From contig NZ_CAMYUE010000008.1 of NCBI RefSeq assembly GCF_947301925.1, forward strand, positions 1 to 64,000: 64,000 bases of DNA. Direction: 5' to 3'. This DNA is from an uncultured Ruminococcus sp. GTDB lineage: Bacteria; Bacillota; Clostridia; Oscillospirales; Ruminococcaceae. Position numbers and translations under genes: made by a program. Below are positions 24,520 through 33,059 of the stretch, piece after piece (positions within the stretch are counted from its first letter, which is position 1; every line of letters starts with the position of its first letter). The notes beneath the pieces were generated by a model. The model saw only the letters and a list, made by a program, of their open reading frames with translations, had not been told where the DNA came from and ran no database searches.

Positions 24520-25533
24520 TTATAACTTAGTGAAAAATCTTTCGTGTGCCTCGAAAACATCTCCCGGCTTTACCTCGCGGTAGCCTGTAACGTCGGCAGG
24601 CAGGCTCAGGTTGGGAGCGTCTATCATTGCGGTCATTGGCTCGGGACAGAAGTAGTGATTGAAGCCGCGGTCGTTCCAGATTATCCAGAAGCCGTACTCC
24701 TCCGATACCTCATAGCAGAGCTTCTTGCCGCTGGCGATATCCTCTGCGATGACGCCGTGGAACTTCTCACCGTCGATATCTATATACTCGCCGAAGTACA
24801 TCTCGTTGTCAACTACCTGGAGTACGGGCTTCTTCACGCCGTTTCTGTACTCCAGATCGTGCATGGTGGGCACCTTCAGGTTCTCGGTGGGCAGACAGCG
24901 CTCGTTGAGCTCGCAGCGCTTGCCTATGGGCACTGTCAGGCGGATATCCTCCTCCTTTGCGCCGTCAACGAAGGGCGAACTGATAGTCGTATGGGAAGCC
25001 AGCGACATGGGCAGCACCTTTACGCCGTCGGTGTTGATGAAGCGGATATTCTGCTCAAGTCCCTGCTCCGACAGCGTGAATGTGTACTCCGCAGTGAAGC
25101 GGACGGGAAGATATTTGAAGAACTCGTCCTTCTCGTCGTATACATAGCGTGTCTTTACCCATGCGCAGTTGTCGTCGGCCTTGTATTCCACAACCTCGTG
25201 GGCTCTCTTGTGAAGGAAGCCGTGGATATGGTTGTTGTAGGGAGCCTTCTCGTTTACGGGAAGCTGATATACAGCGTCGGAGGTCTTCAGCACGCCGTCT
25301 GCAAAGCGGTTGGGCAGGTAAAGCGTGGGAAGTCCCCATACCTCTGCGGACTGCTTTATGGTATCGGCAGTATTGTCCTCGCTGAAGCGGAAGAACTCCA
25401 GACCGTTTGCGTTGTCGCGGAGGCGGATAACATTGGAGCCTATCTCGTTGGCCACCCATGCCTCATAGCCGCCTGCACTGAGCTTTACGCAGGTCGTGCC
25501 CTTCCATTCAAATAATTCCGCTGTGTTTTTCAT
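24520..25533 (-). CDS. Aldose 1-epimerase family protein
   Basis: A 337-residue GalM-superfamily protein. Visible are the early N(V)IRLRDNANGLEFFRF, the active-site region NHIHGFLHKRAHEV (His of the mutarotase reaction), LASHTTISSPF with the second His, and a C-terminal WIIWNDRGFNHYFCPEPMTAMIDAPNL that resembles the conserved PEP motif carrying the general base. It interconverts alpha and beta anomers of aldoses. The start was set at ATG 25533 (AAAGGA eleven bases upstream); a GTG three codons earlier is too close to the ribosome site. Placed near cellobiose phosphorylase, it may handle released glucose. Confidence 0.88.
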   Translation of the reverse strand: MKNTAELFEWKGTTCVKLSAGGYEAWVANEIGSNVIRLRDNANGLEFFRFSEDNTADTIKQSAEVWGLPTLYLPNRFADGVLKTSDAVYQLPVNEKAPYNNHIHGFLHKRAHEVVEYKADDNCAWVKTRYVYDEKDEFFKYLPVRFTAEYTFTLSEQGLEQNIRFINTDGVKVLPMSLASHTTISSPFVDGAKEEDIRLTVPIGKRCELNERCLPTENLKVPTMHDLEYRNGVKKPVLQVVDNEMYFGEYIDIDGEKFHGVIAEDIASGKKLCYEVSEEYGFWIIWNDRGFNHYFCPEPMTAMIDAPNLSLPADVTGYREVKPGDVFEAHERFFTKL

Positions 25534-25588
25534 TTCTATCACGATCCTTTTAAATATATTTTACAAGCAGAACCAAAAGCTCTTGCGC

Positions 25589-26026
25589 TTATGGATCAGT
25601 TTTATTCGCTGCTTTTCGTATAAGGCGGATTATTGCCGTAATGACGCGGAACAGCACCGCCCAGCCCAGACCGAGGGTCAGAATGATGAGCAGAATGATA
25701 AGCCCGATACCGCCCAGATACCTGTGATGGAAGACCTTTTCGGTGTCGATAGCGTCAACAATGTACAGCAGGGCAGCTGTTACCGCAGCATATCCCAGAA
25801 GATACGCAGGCGCGGCAAGCTTTGTGGGAGCCTGCGAGTTCAGCTTCTTTTCACGGCTGAGGAAAAACATCGGAAGCAAAAAGAGTATAATGCCTGTGAA
25901 GAACATTACCCAAAGCATAAAGCTGCTTTCCTGAGTTATGATATCGAGTGCTCCTGCTGCCAGGTATATTCCGCCCGGGACACATATCCCCATAAGTAAG
26001 GATTTGAAAATGACCTTCTTTTTCAT
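25589..26026 (-). CDS. Four-helix membrane protein of unknown function
   Basis: A 145-residue hydrophobic protein with four predicted helices (about 7-27, 37-55, 72-92 and 104-126), a lysine-rich loop after the second helix (SREKKLNSQAPTK) and a basic C-terminus (RLIRKAANKTDP). The N-terminus MKKKVIFKSLLMGICVPGG is in-to-out. It starts ten bases after the citrate synthase stop with no ribosome site of its own, so translation is probably coupled to that gene. I recognise no family. Confidence 0.75.
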   Translation of the reverse strand: MKKKVIFKSLLMGICVPGGIYLAAGALDIITQESSFMLWVMFFTGIILFLLPMFFLSREKKLNSQAPTKLAAPAYLLGYAAVTAALLYIVDAIDTEKVFHHRYLGGIGLIILLIILTLGLGWAVLFRVITAIIRLIRKAANKTDP

Positions 26027-26035
26027 AAGCCGTCA

Positions 26036-27403
26036 TCAGTCCATTCTGTTCTCCATGTCGGTGTACTCGCGCATGGGAGATATGGCCTTATATGCAGGAC
26101 GGATTATCTTGTTTGAGTTGATGAGCTCCTCTATCCTGTGGGCTGACCAGCCTGCTATCCTCGATGTTGCGAACAGAGGCGTGAACAGCTCGTCGGGTAT
26201 GCCCAGCATACGGTATACGAAGCCGCTGTAGAAGTCCACGTTGGCACATACGCCCTTGTATATGCGGCGCTCCTCGGCTATTACCTCGGGAGCAAGGCGC
26301 TCTACCAGTGAGTACAGTGCGAATTCCTCGTGTCTGCCCTTCTCGGAGCTGAGAGACTCCACAAAGCCCTTGAACACCTTTGCTCTGGGGTCTGACTGGG
26401 AGTATACCGCGTGTCCCATACCGTAGATTAGGCCTGCGTGGTCGAAGGCTTCCTTGTGAAGGAGCTTTCTCAGATAGCCCTTTACCTCCTCCTCGTCAGT
26501 CCAGTCCTTTACATTCTGCTTCATATCGTCGAACATCATGGCCACCTTGATATTGGCGCCGCCGTGCTTGGGTCCCTTCAGCGAGCCCAGTGCCGCGGCA
26601 ATGGCGGAATAGGTGTCCGTGCCCGACGAGGACACTACATGGACAGTAAAGGTGGAGTTGTTTCCGCCGCCGTGCTCTGCGTGGAGCACCAGCGCAAGAT
26701 CAAGTATACGCGCCTCCAGCTCGGTGTACCTTCCGTCGTCGCGGAGCATATAGAGTATGTTCTCCGCAATTGAAAGCTCGGGACGGGGACTGTGTATGAA
26801 CAGGTCGCCGCCCAGCCTTGCGTACTTGTAGGCATGATAGGCGTATACAGACAGCACGGGGAACATGGTGATGAGCTCAACGCTCTGACGGAGGACGTTG
26901 GGTATGGATATATCGTTTGCCCTGTCGTCGTATGAATATAAGGCAAGAACGCTCTTTGCAAGAGTGTTCATCATATTATCTGTGGGAGCCTTCATGATAA
27001 CGTCTCTCATGAAGTTTGAAGGGATCTCGCGGAAATCCGCAAGGAGCTTCCTGAACCCGGCAAGCTCGTGCTCCGAGGGCATACTGCCGAAAAGCAGCAG
27101 ATATACGGTCTCCTCAAAGCCGAAGCGCTTTTCCTTTATGAAGCCGGCGACGATATCTTCTACGTCAATTCCTCTGTAGTAGAGCTTTCCGTCACCGTGA
27201 TTGGGCATACCGTCGCCCATATCCAGCACTTTTATGGTGCTTATATTCGTAAGGCCTGCCACTACGCCGTTTCCGTTTATGTCGCGGAGACCGCGCTTAA
27301 CGTCATACTGGGTATAGAGCTCGGGGTCTATCCTGTAGCCTTCCAGCGACATCTCTGCAAGCCGCGATATTTCGGGGGTTATTTCTGAAAATTTGTATCT
27401 CAT
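26036..27403 (-). CDS. gltA: Citrate synthase
   Basis: A 455-residue citrate (Si)-synthase-type enzyme condensing acetyl-CoA and oxaloacetate. All three catalytic positions are present: the His in LHAEHGGGNNSTF, the His in GMGHAVYSQSDPRAKVF, and the Asp in CANVDFYSGFVYRMLGIP. The N-terminal ~60 residues are longer than in 2-methylcitrate synthases and match the clostridial type. AAAGGGA lies before the ATG under a consensus promoter. With the 2-oxoacid:ferredoxin oxidoreductase 4 kb away it suggests glutamate supply through a partial TCA branch. A methylcitrate role cannot be excluded from sequence alone. Confidence 0.95.
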   Translation of the reverse strand: MRYKFSEITPEISRLAEMSLEGYRIDPELYTQYDVKRGLRDINGNGVVAGLTNISTIKVLDMGDGMPNHGDGKLYYRGIDVEDIVAGFIKEKRFGFEETVYLLLFGSMPSEHELAGFRKLLADFREIPSNFMRDVIMKAPTDNMMNTLAKSVLALYSYDDRANDISIPNVLRQSVELITMFPVLSVYAYHAYKYARLGGDLFIHSPRPELSIAENILYMLRDDGRYTELEARILDLALVLHAEHGGGNNSTFTVHVVSSSGTDTYSAIAAALGSLKGPKHGGANIKVAMMFDDMKQNVKDWTDEEEVKGYLRKLLHKEAFDHAGLIYGMGHAVYSQSDPRAKVFKGFVESLSSEKGRHEEFALYSLVERLAPEVIAEERRIYKGVCANVDFYSGFVYRMLGIPDELFTPLFATSRIAGWSAHRIEELINSNKIIRPAYKAISPMREYTDMENRMD

Positions 27404-27455
27404 TTATCGTCATCCCTTTCTTTTACAGTTTGTAGTAATAATTGTGCATATTACA

Positions 27456-27484
27456 ATTATACTGGACTTCATTTATTTTGTCAA
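27456..27484 (-). promoter_or_regulatory. Sigma-A promoter of citrate synthase
   Basis: Minus-strand TTGACA (27484-27479), 17-bp spacer, TATAAT (27461-27456). Confidence 0.9.
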
Positions 27485-27543
27485 GGCTCAACAAATAGTT
27501 AATTCAGCAAACATTATATCTGTGTAAATTTTCTGCTTTTCTC

Positions 27544-27572
27544 TTGAAAATCATTCCGCGATATGGTAATAT
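27544..27572 (+). promoter_or_regulatory. Promoter of the zinc-ribbon/TPM pair
   Basis: TTGAAA (27544-27549), 17-bp spacer, TAATAT (27567-27572). Confidence 0.65.
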
Positions 27573-27671
27573 ATATTTACCGGATATCTACGGTACATGA
27601 TATAGAAATTATTCGCCGCGCACTGTCTGTTTATGGGGTTATGCACTGCGCAGCGCAAAGGAGTTGGTTTT

Positions 27672-28727
27672 TTGGAATCAGTTGAGTACAAATGTCCGAA
27701 CTGTAACGCAGACCTGAAATTCAGTCCCTCCACCCAGAAGCTGGACTGCGAGTTCTGCCTCAGTTCCTTTACCGTTGACGAGATAAAGAAGCTCTGCTCC
27801 AAGACGGAGAACAGCATACCTCCCGAGGCAGTACAGCTTCAGGAGGACTTCGCCAACCATACCCACCTGTACCGCTGCAAGAGCTGCGGCGCAGAGATAA
27901 TGGCCGACGATCAGCAGACCGCCACCTTCTGCTATTATTGCCACAATCCCGTAATTTTAGCAGGAAAAATGGGCGGAGAATTCAAGCCCGACAAGGTCAT
28001 AGGCTTCAAGCTCACACGAGACAACGCCATAGCCTGCTTCAAGAAATGGGTGGGCAGACGCTGGTTCGTCCCCAAGGACTTCAAATCACAGCAGCAGATC
28101 GAGAAGCTGACAGGCCTCTACGTCCCCTTCTGGATAGCCGACTGCCACATCGAGGCGGATTACCGCGCCATAGGCAAGAAGCTCCGCCACTGGGTATCGG
28201 GCAACTACAGCTACACCGAGACAAAGGAATACCGCGTCATCCGTGACGCTTCCATGCTCACAAGAGGCGTCCCCGCCGACGGTGAGACAAAGATCGACGA
28301 CCTGCTCATGGAGGCTATCGAGCCCTTTGATTACCGCGAGATGAAGGACTTCTCAATGTCCTACCTCAGCGGCTTCTACGCCGACAAGTACGACGTGGAC
28401 AAGTCACAGGTGTTCCCACGCATAAGAGAACGCTCAAAACAGGCCTGCCTGACCTTCATCAGATCCACCATTAGCGGCTACAGCTCGCTTATGCCCTCCA
28501 GCGACCAGTACAAGGTCACCAATACCGACTGGAACTACACCATGCTGCCCGTATGGTTCATGTCCTATAAGTACAAGGACAAAATATACGAATTCGCCAT
28601 AAACGGCCAGACAGGAAAGCTTGCAGGCACTCCTCCCCTGTCAAAGGGCAGACTGGCGGCTGTATGCGGCTGCATAGGCGGCGCACTGGCGGCTGCTATA
28701 ATAGTGCTGGGAGGTGTGCTGTTCTGA
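27672..28727 (+). CDS. Zinc-ribbon membrane-anchored protein
   Basis: A 351-residue protein. Two N-terminal zinc ribbons (CPNC..CEFC and CKSC..CYYC, residues ~8-95) look like TFIIB/rubredoxin-type knuckles. A ~210-residue domain follows, with LTGLYVPFWIADCHIEADY, and a single C-terminal membrane helix (AAVCGCIGGALAAAIIVLGGVLF). The C-terminus is at the membrane and the ribbons are cytoplasmic. The start is TTG at 27672, eight bases after AAAGGAG; the earlier in-frame ATG at 27633 has no ribosome site. The stop overlaps the next ATG by one base, so it is co-translated with the TPM protein. Function unknown. Confidence 0.85.
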   Translation: MESVEYKCPNCNADLKFSPSTQKLDCEFCLSSFTVDEIKKLCSKTENSIPPEAVQLQEDFANHTHLYRCKSCGAEIMADDQQTATFCYYCHNPVILAGKMGGEFKPDKVIGFKLTRDNAIACFKKWVGRRWFVPKDFKSQQQIEKLTGLYVPFWIADCHIEADYRAIGKKLRHWVSGNYSYTETKEYRVIRDASMLTRGVPADGETKIDDLLMEAIEPFDYREMKDFSMSYLSGFYADKYDVDKSQVFPRIRERSKQACLTFIRSTISGYSSLMPSSDQYKVTNTDWNYTMLPVWFMSYKYKDKIYEFAINGQTGKLAGTPPLSKGRLAAVCGCIGGALAAAIIVLGGVLF

Positions 28728-29686
28728 TGAAAAAGTCAAATAAAGGACTGAAGATATTCTTAGGTATAATAATAGGCATCGTCCTTCTGGGCGGTCTGGA
28801 CTACGTTCTGGCCTTCCATACAGGCACAAGGAACCGCCATGTGGAAAACAGCAAGGATCATTCGTCGTCAGGCATCATCGACGAGAACGGCCTCTTTGCC
28901 GACGAGCCCGAGGCTCTTGCAAAGCTGGAGGAGCGCATCGAGGAATGTGCGGACAAGACCAATATGAATATACAGGTGTTCCTGCCCTCGTCTGACCGAA
29001 GGTACTATTCAGATGACGATGTAAGGAACTTCACCGCAAACCAGTATAACGACACCTTCGGTGAGAATACCGACGGTCTCCTCTACTACATAGATATATC
29101 TGGCAAATCTCCTGCCTGCGACGATATCGCAAAGAGCGCCGCGGCCAACCTGATATATACCGAGGATATCTGTCAGAGAATATACACCGCTCTCGACGAG
29201 TATCTCCCGCCCTCATACGGCCCCGTTTATACGGAACACATCATCAACGCCGTTGAGCACTTCTGCCCCATGATAGAGTCCTACTACGACCCCGACAGGG
29301 CAAGCGGCTCTTATTACGACGCAACTGCTGATACTCCCGTATACGTCTACACCAAGAACGGCGAGACCTATGTCACCACCAGCAAGCCGCCTTTTAAAAA
29401 GCTCCGTATCTGTATTGTCGCCGAGCTTGCAGGCGGACTGCTCACGCTTATACTCTACCTTATCTCAAAGAGCAGGTATAAGTTCAAGTCCAAGACCAAT
29501 CCGTCCATTTATCTCTCACCCGATAACGTAAGGTTCAGAGAGAAGTCCGACGTACTCATACGCACCTACGTCACCAAGCACAGGATACAGTCCAGCAGCG
29601 GAGGCGGCGGAGGCGGCTACAGAGGAGGCGGCGGCGGAGGCCACTCCCACGGCGGAAGCATCGGCCACAGCAGCCACCACAGATAA
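28727..29686 (+). CDS. TPM-domain protein with Gly/His-rich tail
   Basis: A 319-residue protein with an N-terminal signal-anchor (FLGIIIGIVLLGGLDYVLAF), an extracytoplasmic TPM (YgcG-type) domain of about residues 55-190 beginning IIDENGLFADEPEALAKLEERIEECADKTNMNIQVFL, a second membrane helix (about 230-250), and a C-terminal cytoplasmic tail ending in long glycine runs and many His (GGGHSHGGSIGHSSHHR). Such tails recur in YgcG-like proteins. It is the partner of the upstream zinc-ribbon protein, with overlapping genes. Biochemical role unknown. Confidence 0.88.
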   Translation: MKKSNKGLKIFLGIIIGIVLLGGLDYVLAFHTGTRNRHVENSKDHSSSGIIDENGLFADEPEALAKLEERIEECADKTNMNIQVFLPSSDRRYYSDDDVRNFTANQYNDTFGENTDGLLYYIDISGKSPACDDIAKSAAANLIYTEDICQRIYTALDEYLPPSYGPVYTEHIINAVEHFCPMIESYYDPDRASGSYYDATADTPVYVYTKNGETYVTTSKPPFKKLRICIVAELAGGLLTLILYLISKSRYKFKSKTNPSIYLSPDNVRFREKSDVLIRTYVTKHRIQSSSGGGGGGYRGGGGGGHSHGGSIGHSSHHR

Positions 29687-29702
29687 CGCTTATCAGACAT
29701 AT

Positions 29703-29739
29703 CCCCGAAGCAGTCCTCTTGCTTCGGGGAGCTTTATTT
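29703..29739 (+). terminator. Terminator after the TPM gene
   Basis: CCCCGAAGCA/TGCTTCGGGG perfect 10-bp stem, then AGCTTTATTTT. A second T-free hairpin GCGGCTATA/TATAGCCGC lies at 29768-29791. Confidence 0.75.
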
Positions 29740-29856
29740 TCACAGCCGCTTTTTCGTACCGTCTGCCGCGGCTATAACGGGATATAGCCGCAAATTATAC
29801 GTTATCTGTCCTATTTTCGCGGCTTTTCGGTTTGCGTTTTTTGTAGAAAAAACATC

Positions 29857-29885
29857 TTGAATTATAGGCTCAACAATGCTATAAT
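29857..29885 (+). promoter_or_regulatory. Promoter of the ECF S-component gene
   Basis: TTGAAT (29857-29862), 17-bp spacer, TATAAT (29880-29885). The 45-nt leader shows no riboswitch. Confidence 0.8.
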
Positions 29886-29937
29886 AATGAAAATCCGTAA
29901 TACATACCGATTTTGTATACTTTAAAGGAGGATCATT

Positions 29938-30471
29938 ATGACAAAAACAGCAAGCTCTGAAAAGGTGAAAAAATTAGTGCTCACAGGTCTTTTCTCCGCG
30001 CTCATCTTCGTTTTTACCGCATATATACACGTTCCCACGGGGTCAGGCTACACCCACGCAGGCGACGGTCTGATCTACCTTTCCGCAAGCATACTCCCCA
30101 TGCCCTATGCCATAGCCTCAGCCGTTATCGGCGGAGCTCTCGCAGACGGCCTCTCGGGCTACCCCATATGGATACCTGCCACCATTATAATCAAGGCCCT
30201 GACGGCTATGTTCTTCACAAATAAGGGCGACAGGATAGTTACAAAGAGAAATCTGATCGCTGTTATCCCCTCGCTCATAATCTGCGTTGTGGGCTACAGC
30301 CTGTACGAGGGCTTCGTTATCACGAAGGGCCTTTCCGCAGCGGGCATTATCGCCGCTTTCACGCAAACTCCCGCCTATCTCGTGCAGATAGCCGCCAGCA
30401 CGGTCCTCTATGCAGTCGCAGGCACGGCTCTGGACAAGGCAGGCTTCAAGAGGAAATTCGGAAGCAAATAA
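29938..30471 (+). CDS. ECF transporter S component
   Basis: A 177-residue membrane protein with five or six helices, of the energy-coupling-factor substrate-binding type (TIGR04002-like). The N-terminal KVKKLVLTGLFSALIFVFTAYIHVPTGSGYTHAGDGLIYLSASIL contains the conserved surface where S components meet the EcfT subunit, and PMPYAIASAVIGGALADGLSGYPIWIPATIIIKALTA follows. The vitamin or cofactor is not known, and no riboswitch in the leader helps. No EcfA/T genes are close, so it probably uses a shared module. AAAGGAGG precedes the ATG. Confidence 0.88.
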   Translation: MTKTASSEKVKKLVLTGLFSALIFVFTAYIHVPTGSGYTHAGDGLIYLSASILPMPYAIASAVIGGALADGLSGYPIWIPATIIIKALTAMFFTNKGDRIVTKRNLIAVIPSLIICVVGYSLYEGFVITKGLSAAGIIAAFTQTPAYLVQIAASTVLYAVAGTALDKAGFKRKFGSK

Positions 30472-30478
30472 TATCGGC

Positions 30479-30507
30479 AGGCGCACAAGATGTGCGCCTG
30501 TTTTTTT
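30479..30507 (+). terminator. Terminator after the ECF S gene
   Basis: AGGCGCACA/TGTGCGCCT perfect 9-bp stem, AGA loop, then TG and seven T. Confidence 0.92.
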
Positions 30508-30566
30508 GCTCTCAGCCCCTTCAAGCGGGACGGTATCTCCCTGCTCTTTCCCGGATTGACAAAGTA

Positions 30567-30595
30567 TTGACGAAAAATGCCGATTATGTTATAAT
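30567..30595 (+). promoter_or_regulatory. Promoter of azlCD, with leader hairpin
   Basis: TTGACG (30567-30572), 17-bp spacer, TATAAT (30590-30595) with TG extension. The 5' leader forms AAGTCCC/GGGACTT (30612-30632) immediately before the ribosome site. Confidence 0.8.
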
Positions 30596-30648
30596 ATTAA
30601 GGTTATCAAAAAAGTCCCTGTTCACGGGACTTCATCGGAGGTATAAAC

Positions 30649-31353
30649 TTGAAAAACAGTTTCTTGCGGGGTATGTCCCACGGTATACCCATATGTCTCG
30701 GATATCTGTCCGTGTCCTTCGGTTTCGGCATTCTCGCCGTCAGCAAGGCGGGACTGTCGGTATTTGAGGCTTCGGTCATATCCGCTTCCAATCTGACCTC
30801 GGCAGGCCAGAAGGCAGGCGTTGACGTTATTGCCGCAGGCGGTACCATCATCGAGATGATACTGCTTCAGCTCACTATAAATATCAGATACTCCCTCATG
30901 GCGCTCTCCCTTTCACAGAAGCTGGACAAGCGCTTCACCACACCTCACAGGCTGATGGCGTCCTACGGCATAACCGACGAGATATTCGCGGTGTGCTCGG
31001 CGCAGAAAACGCCCCTGACTCCTGCGTATATGTACGGAATGATACTCATTGCCGCCGTGGGGTGGATAACGGGTACGGCTATGGGAGCGGCCGCAGGAGA
31101 GCTCCTTCCCGTGTCGGTGAGCAAGGCCATGGAGATAGTCCTCTACGGTATGTTCATCGCCATAATAATCCCACCTGCAAAAAAGCAGCACAGCGTGCTC
31201 TTTGTAATTGCCATGGCCGCAGCTCTCAGCGTTGTGTTCAGGTACTGCCTGCCCATGGTCAGCGAGGGCTTCGCCATAATCATATCGGCTGTTACCGCCT
31301 CTGCGGCAGCTGCGCTGATATTCCCCGTTAAGGACGAGGAGGCCGAAGCATGA
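30649..31353 (+). CDS. azlC: Branched-chain amino-acid exporter subunit AzlC
   Basis: A 234-residue multi-spanning protein of the AzlC family. Characteristic pieces are FLRGMSHGIPICLGYLSVSFGFGILAVSKAGLSVFEAS and NIRYSLMALSLSQKLDKRFTTPHRLMASYGITDEIFAV. With AzlD it forms a two-part exporter for branched-chain or related amino acids. The start is TTG, six bases after CGGAGG. A hairpin at 30612-30632 ends just before the ribosome site and could modulate initiation. It overlaps azlD by four bases (ATGA). Confidence 0.93.
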   Translation: MKNSFLRGMSHGIPICLGYLSVSFGFGILAVSKAGLSVFEASVISASNLTSAGQKAGVDVIAAGGTIIEMILLQLTINIRYSLMALSLSQKLDKRFTTPHRLMASYGITDEIFAVCSAQKTPLTPAYMYGMILIAAVGWITGTAMGAAAGELLPVSVSKAMEIVLYGMFIAIIIPPAKKQHSVLFVIAMAAALSVVFRYCLPMVSEGFAIIISAVTASAAAALIFPVKDEEAEA

Positions 31354-31649
31354 GTTTAGCTGTTTATATCATAGTCATGGCAGGAGTGACCTATCTTATC
31401 CGCATGGTGCCCTTCACCTTCTTCCGCAGGAAGATAAAGTCGCGGTTTTTCCGCAGCTTCCTGTACTATATCCCATATGCGGTGCTCAGCGCCATGACCA
31501 TACCTGCCATATTCTACACCACTCATAATATGTGGACAGCCATTGCGGGAACTGCTGTTGCGGTAGTTCTGGCCTTCTTCGAGATGCCGCTGATAGTTGT
31601 GGCACTGGCCGCCTCCGGCGCGGCTTTCCTTGTGGGACTGTTCATGTAA
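31350..31649 (+). CDS. azlD: Branched-chain amino-acid exporter subunit AzlD
   Basis: A 99-residue membrane protein of the AzlD family (VMAGVTYLIRMVPFTFFRRKIKSRFFRSFLYYIPYAVLSAMTIPAIFY), with three or four helices of the usual length. It is the small partner of AzlC and starts inside the azlC stop codon. Confidence 0.93.
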   Translation: MSLAVYIIVMAGVTYLIRMVPFTFFRRKIKSRFFRSFLYYIPYAVLSAMTIPAIFYTTHNMWTAIAGTAVAVVLAFFEMPLIVVALAASGAAFLVGLFM

Positions 31650-31689
31650 CGCATAGCCTGTAAGGTCAGCCTGAAAACGCAATAAAACA

Positions 31690-31712
31690 AAGGGGCGCAC
31701 AGTGTGCGCCCC
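31690..31712. repeat. Palindrome AGGGGCGCACA/TGTGCGCCCCT
   Basis: Perfect inverted repeat between azlD and the bidirectional terminator. It resembles the ECF gene terminator stem but has no T-run. Confidence 0.6.
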
Positions 31713-31722
31713 TGCAAAGCTG

Positions 31723-31751
31723 AAAAAGCTCCCGGAAACCGGGAGCTTTTT
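31723..31751. terminator. Bidirectional terminator
   Basis: AAAAAGCTCCCGG AAA CCGGGAGCTTTTT, perfect 13-bp stem, between the convergent azlD and oxidoreductase operons. Confidence 0.92.
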
Positions 31752-31752
31752 A

Positions 31753-32286
31753 TTATGCGTTCATACCGAGCTCGATAGCCTTAAAGTTGTTGGGGATAAG
31801 TGCTGCCTTCTTAGGCGGTACTACCTTCTCGATAGCCTTCTGCATAGTCTCAAGTGAGCAGATGTTTGTCTCCTTGAGGAGCTTGCCGAGAAGTATGATG
31901 TTTGAGCCGCCCTTCAGCTCGTTGTCGTCAGCCATCTGCTGCGAGGGGATACCGAACAGCTCGATATCTGTCCTGTCTGTCTCGGGCTCGATCATTGTAC
32001 TGTCGAAGAATACCTTTCCTCCGGGACGTACACAGCTTACAAACTTGTCGAATGAAGGCTGGTTCATCGCAATGAGGAGGTGGGGTGTGAGTACGAGAGG
32101 TGAACCGATGGGATCATCGGAGATAGTAACTGAACAGTTGCAGGTACCGCCTCTCATCTCTGGACCGTATGAGGGGAGCCATGAGAGCTCCTTATTGTCC
32201 ATAAGTCCGCAGTATGCAAGTATCTTTCCTGCGAAAAGGATACCCTGTCCGCCGAAGCCTGCAAGAAGGATCTCTGTAGTAGCCAT
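31753..32286 (-). CDS. 2-oxoacid:ferredoxin oxidoreductase, gamma subunit
   Basis: A 177-residue gamma subunit (KorC/VorC type) beginning TEILLAGFGGQGILFAGKILAYCGLM, with SYGPEMRGGTCNCSVTIS in the family-typical place. It is the last gene of the delta-alpha-beta-gamma operon and overlaps beta by one base. The complex oxidatively decarboxylates a 2-oxoacid to its acyl-CoA with ferredoxin as electron acceptor. Confidence 0.93.
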   Translation of the reverse strand: MATTEILLAGFGGQGILFAGKILAYCGLMDNKELSWLPSYGPEMRGGTCNCSVTISDDPIGSPLVLTPHLLIAMNQPSFDKFVSCVRPGGKVFFDSTMIEPETDRTDIELFGIPSQQMADDNELKGGSNIILLGKLLKETNICSLETMQKAIEKVVPPKKAALIPNNFKAIELGMNA

Positions 32287-33059
32287 TAATCGTTACCTCC
32301 TTCTGTCTTGGGGAATACTCCCTCTTCAACGTCCTTGTATACGCCGAGAGGATAGTAGGGGATCATTTCGTCCTGAAGTCTCTTGATAGCGTCAAGAGGA
32401 GCAAGTCCCCAGTTTGTGGGACAAGTTGAAAGCACCTCTACGATAGAGAAGCCCTTTCCTGCCTTCTGGTTCTCGAATGCCTTGCGGATAGCCTTCTTTG
32501 CAGCCTTGATATGGGGAACGCTGTCTACTGCGACACGCTCTGCATAAGCAGTACCTGTCAGCTGTGAGAGCATCTCGCATACCTTTACGGGGTAGCCTGC
32601 AAGCTCGGGGCTTCTTCCGAAGGGGGTGGTCTGTGTTACCTGTCCGGGAAGTGTTGTAGGAGCCATCTGGCCGCCTGTCATTCCGTAGATAGTATTGTTG
32701 ATGAAGATAACGACGATATTCTCGCCTCTTGTAGCAACGTGAACTGTCTCGGCAGTACCGATAGCGGCAAGGTCGCCGTCGCCCTGATATGTAAATACGA
32801 ACTTATCGGGGTTTGTGCGCTTTACGCCTGTTGCAACAGCCGGAGCACGGCCGTGTGCAGCCTCGATCATATCACAGTTGAAGTAATCGTATGCCATTAC
32901 GGAGCAGCCAACGGGACATACTCCTATTGTATCGCCCTCGATACCCATTTCGTCGATAACCTCACAGAGTATTCTGTGTACGATACCGTGAGTACAGCCG
33001 GGGCAGTAATGTGTAGGAACGTCGATGAGCGACTTGGGTCTTTCAAATACTACAGCCAT
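32286..33059 (-). CDS. 2-oxoacid:ferredoxin oxidoreductase, beta (TPP) subunit
   Basis: A 257-residue thiamine-diphosphate subunit. HYCPGCTHGIVHR and GVCPVGCSV hold cysteines, and YQGDGDLAAIGTAE..NNTIYGMTGGQMAPTT is the TPP/Mg motif (GDG-x-NN type). The short separate beta subunit and the alpha subunit without a fused gamma domain match VorB/KorA-type enzymes, not single-chain PFOR. Substrate (2-oxoglutarate, branched 2-oxoacids or pyruvate) cannot be decided. GGGAGG precedes the ATG, which overlaps the alpha stop. Confidence 0.93.
   Translation of the reverse strand: MAVVFERPKSLIDVPTHYCPGCTHGIVHRILCEVIDEMGIEGDTIGVCPVGCSVMAYDYFNCDMIEAAHGRAPAVATGVKRTNPDKFVFTYQGDGDLAAIGTAETVHVATRGENIVVIFINNTIYGMTGGQMAPTTLPGQVTQTTPFGRSPELAGYPVKVCEMLSQLTGTAYAERVAVDSVPHIKAAKKAIRKAFENQKAGKGFSIVEVLSTCPTNWGLAPLDAIKRLQDEMIPYYPLGVYKDVEEGVFPKTEGGND

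Noticed and set aside
24544..25515. Plus-strand open frame of 323 codons
   Set aside because: Antisense shadow of the aldose epimerase; no ribosome site and no recognisable domain.
29740..29937. Riboswitch before the ECF S-component gene
   Set aside because: The promoter lies only about 45 bases before the start region, leaving no room for an aptamer, and the hairpin at 29768-29791 is upstream of the promoter.
30492..30767. Plus-strand open frame of 91 codons
   Set aside because: It overlaps the ECF terminator and the azlC promoter and start, and lacks a ribosome site.
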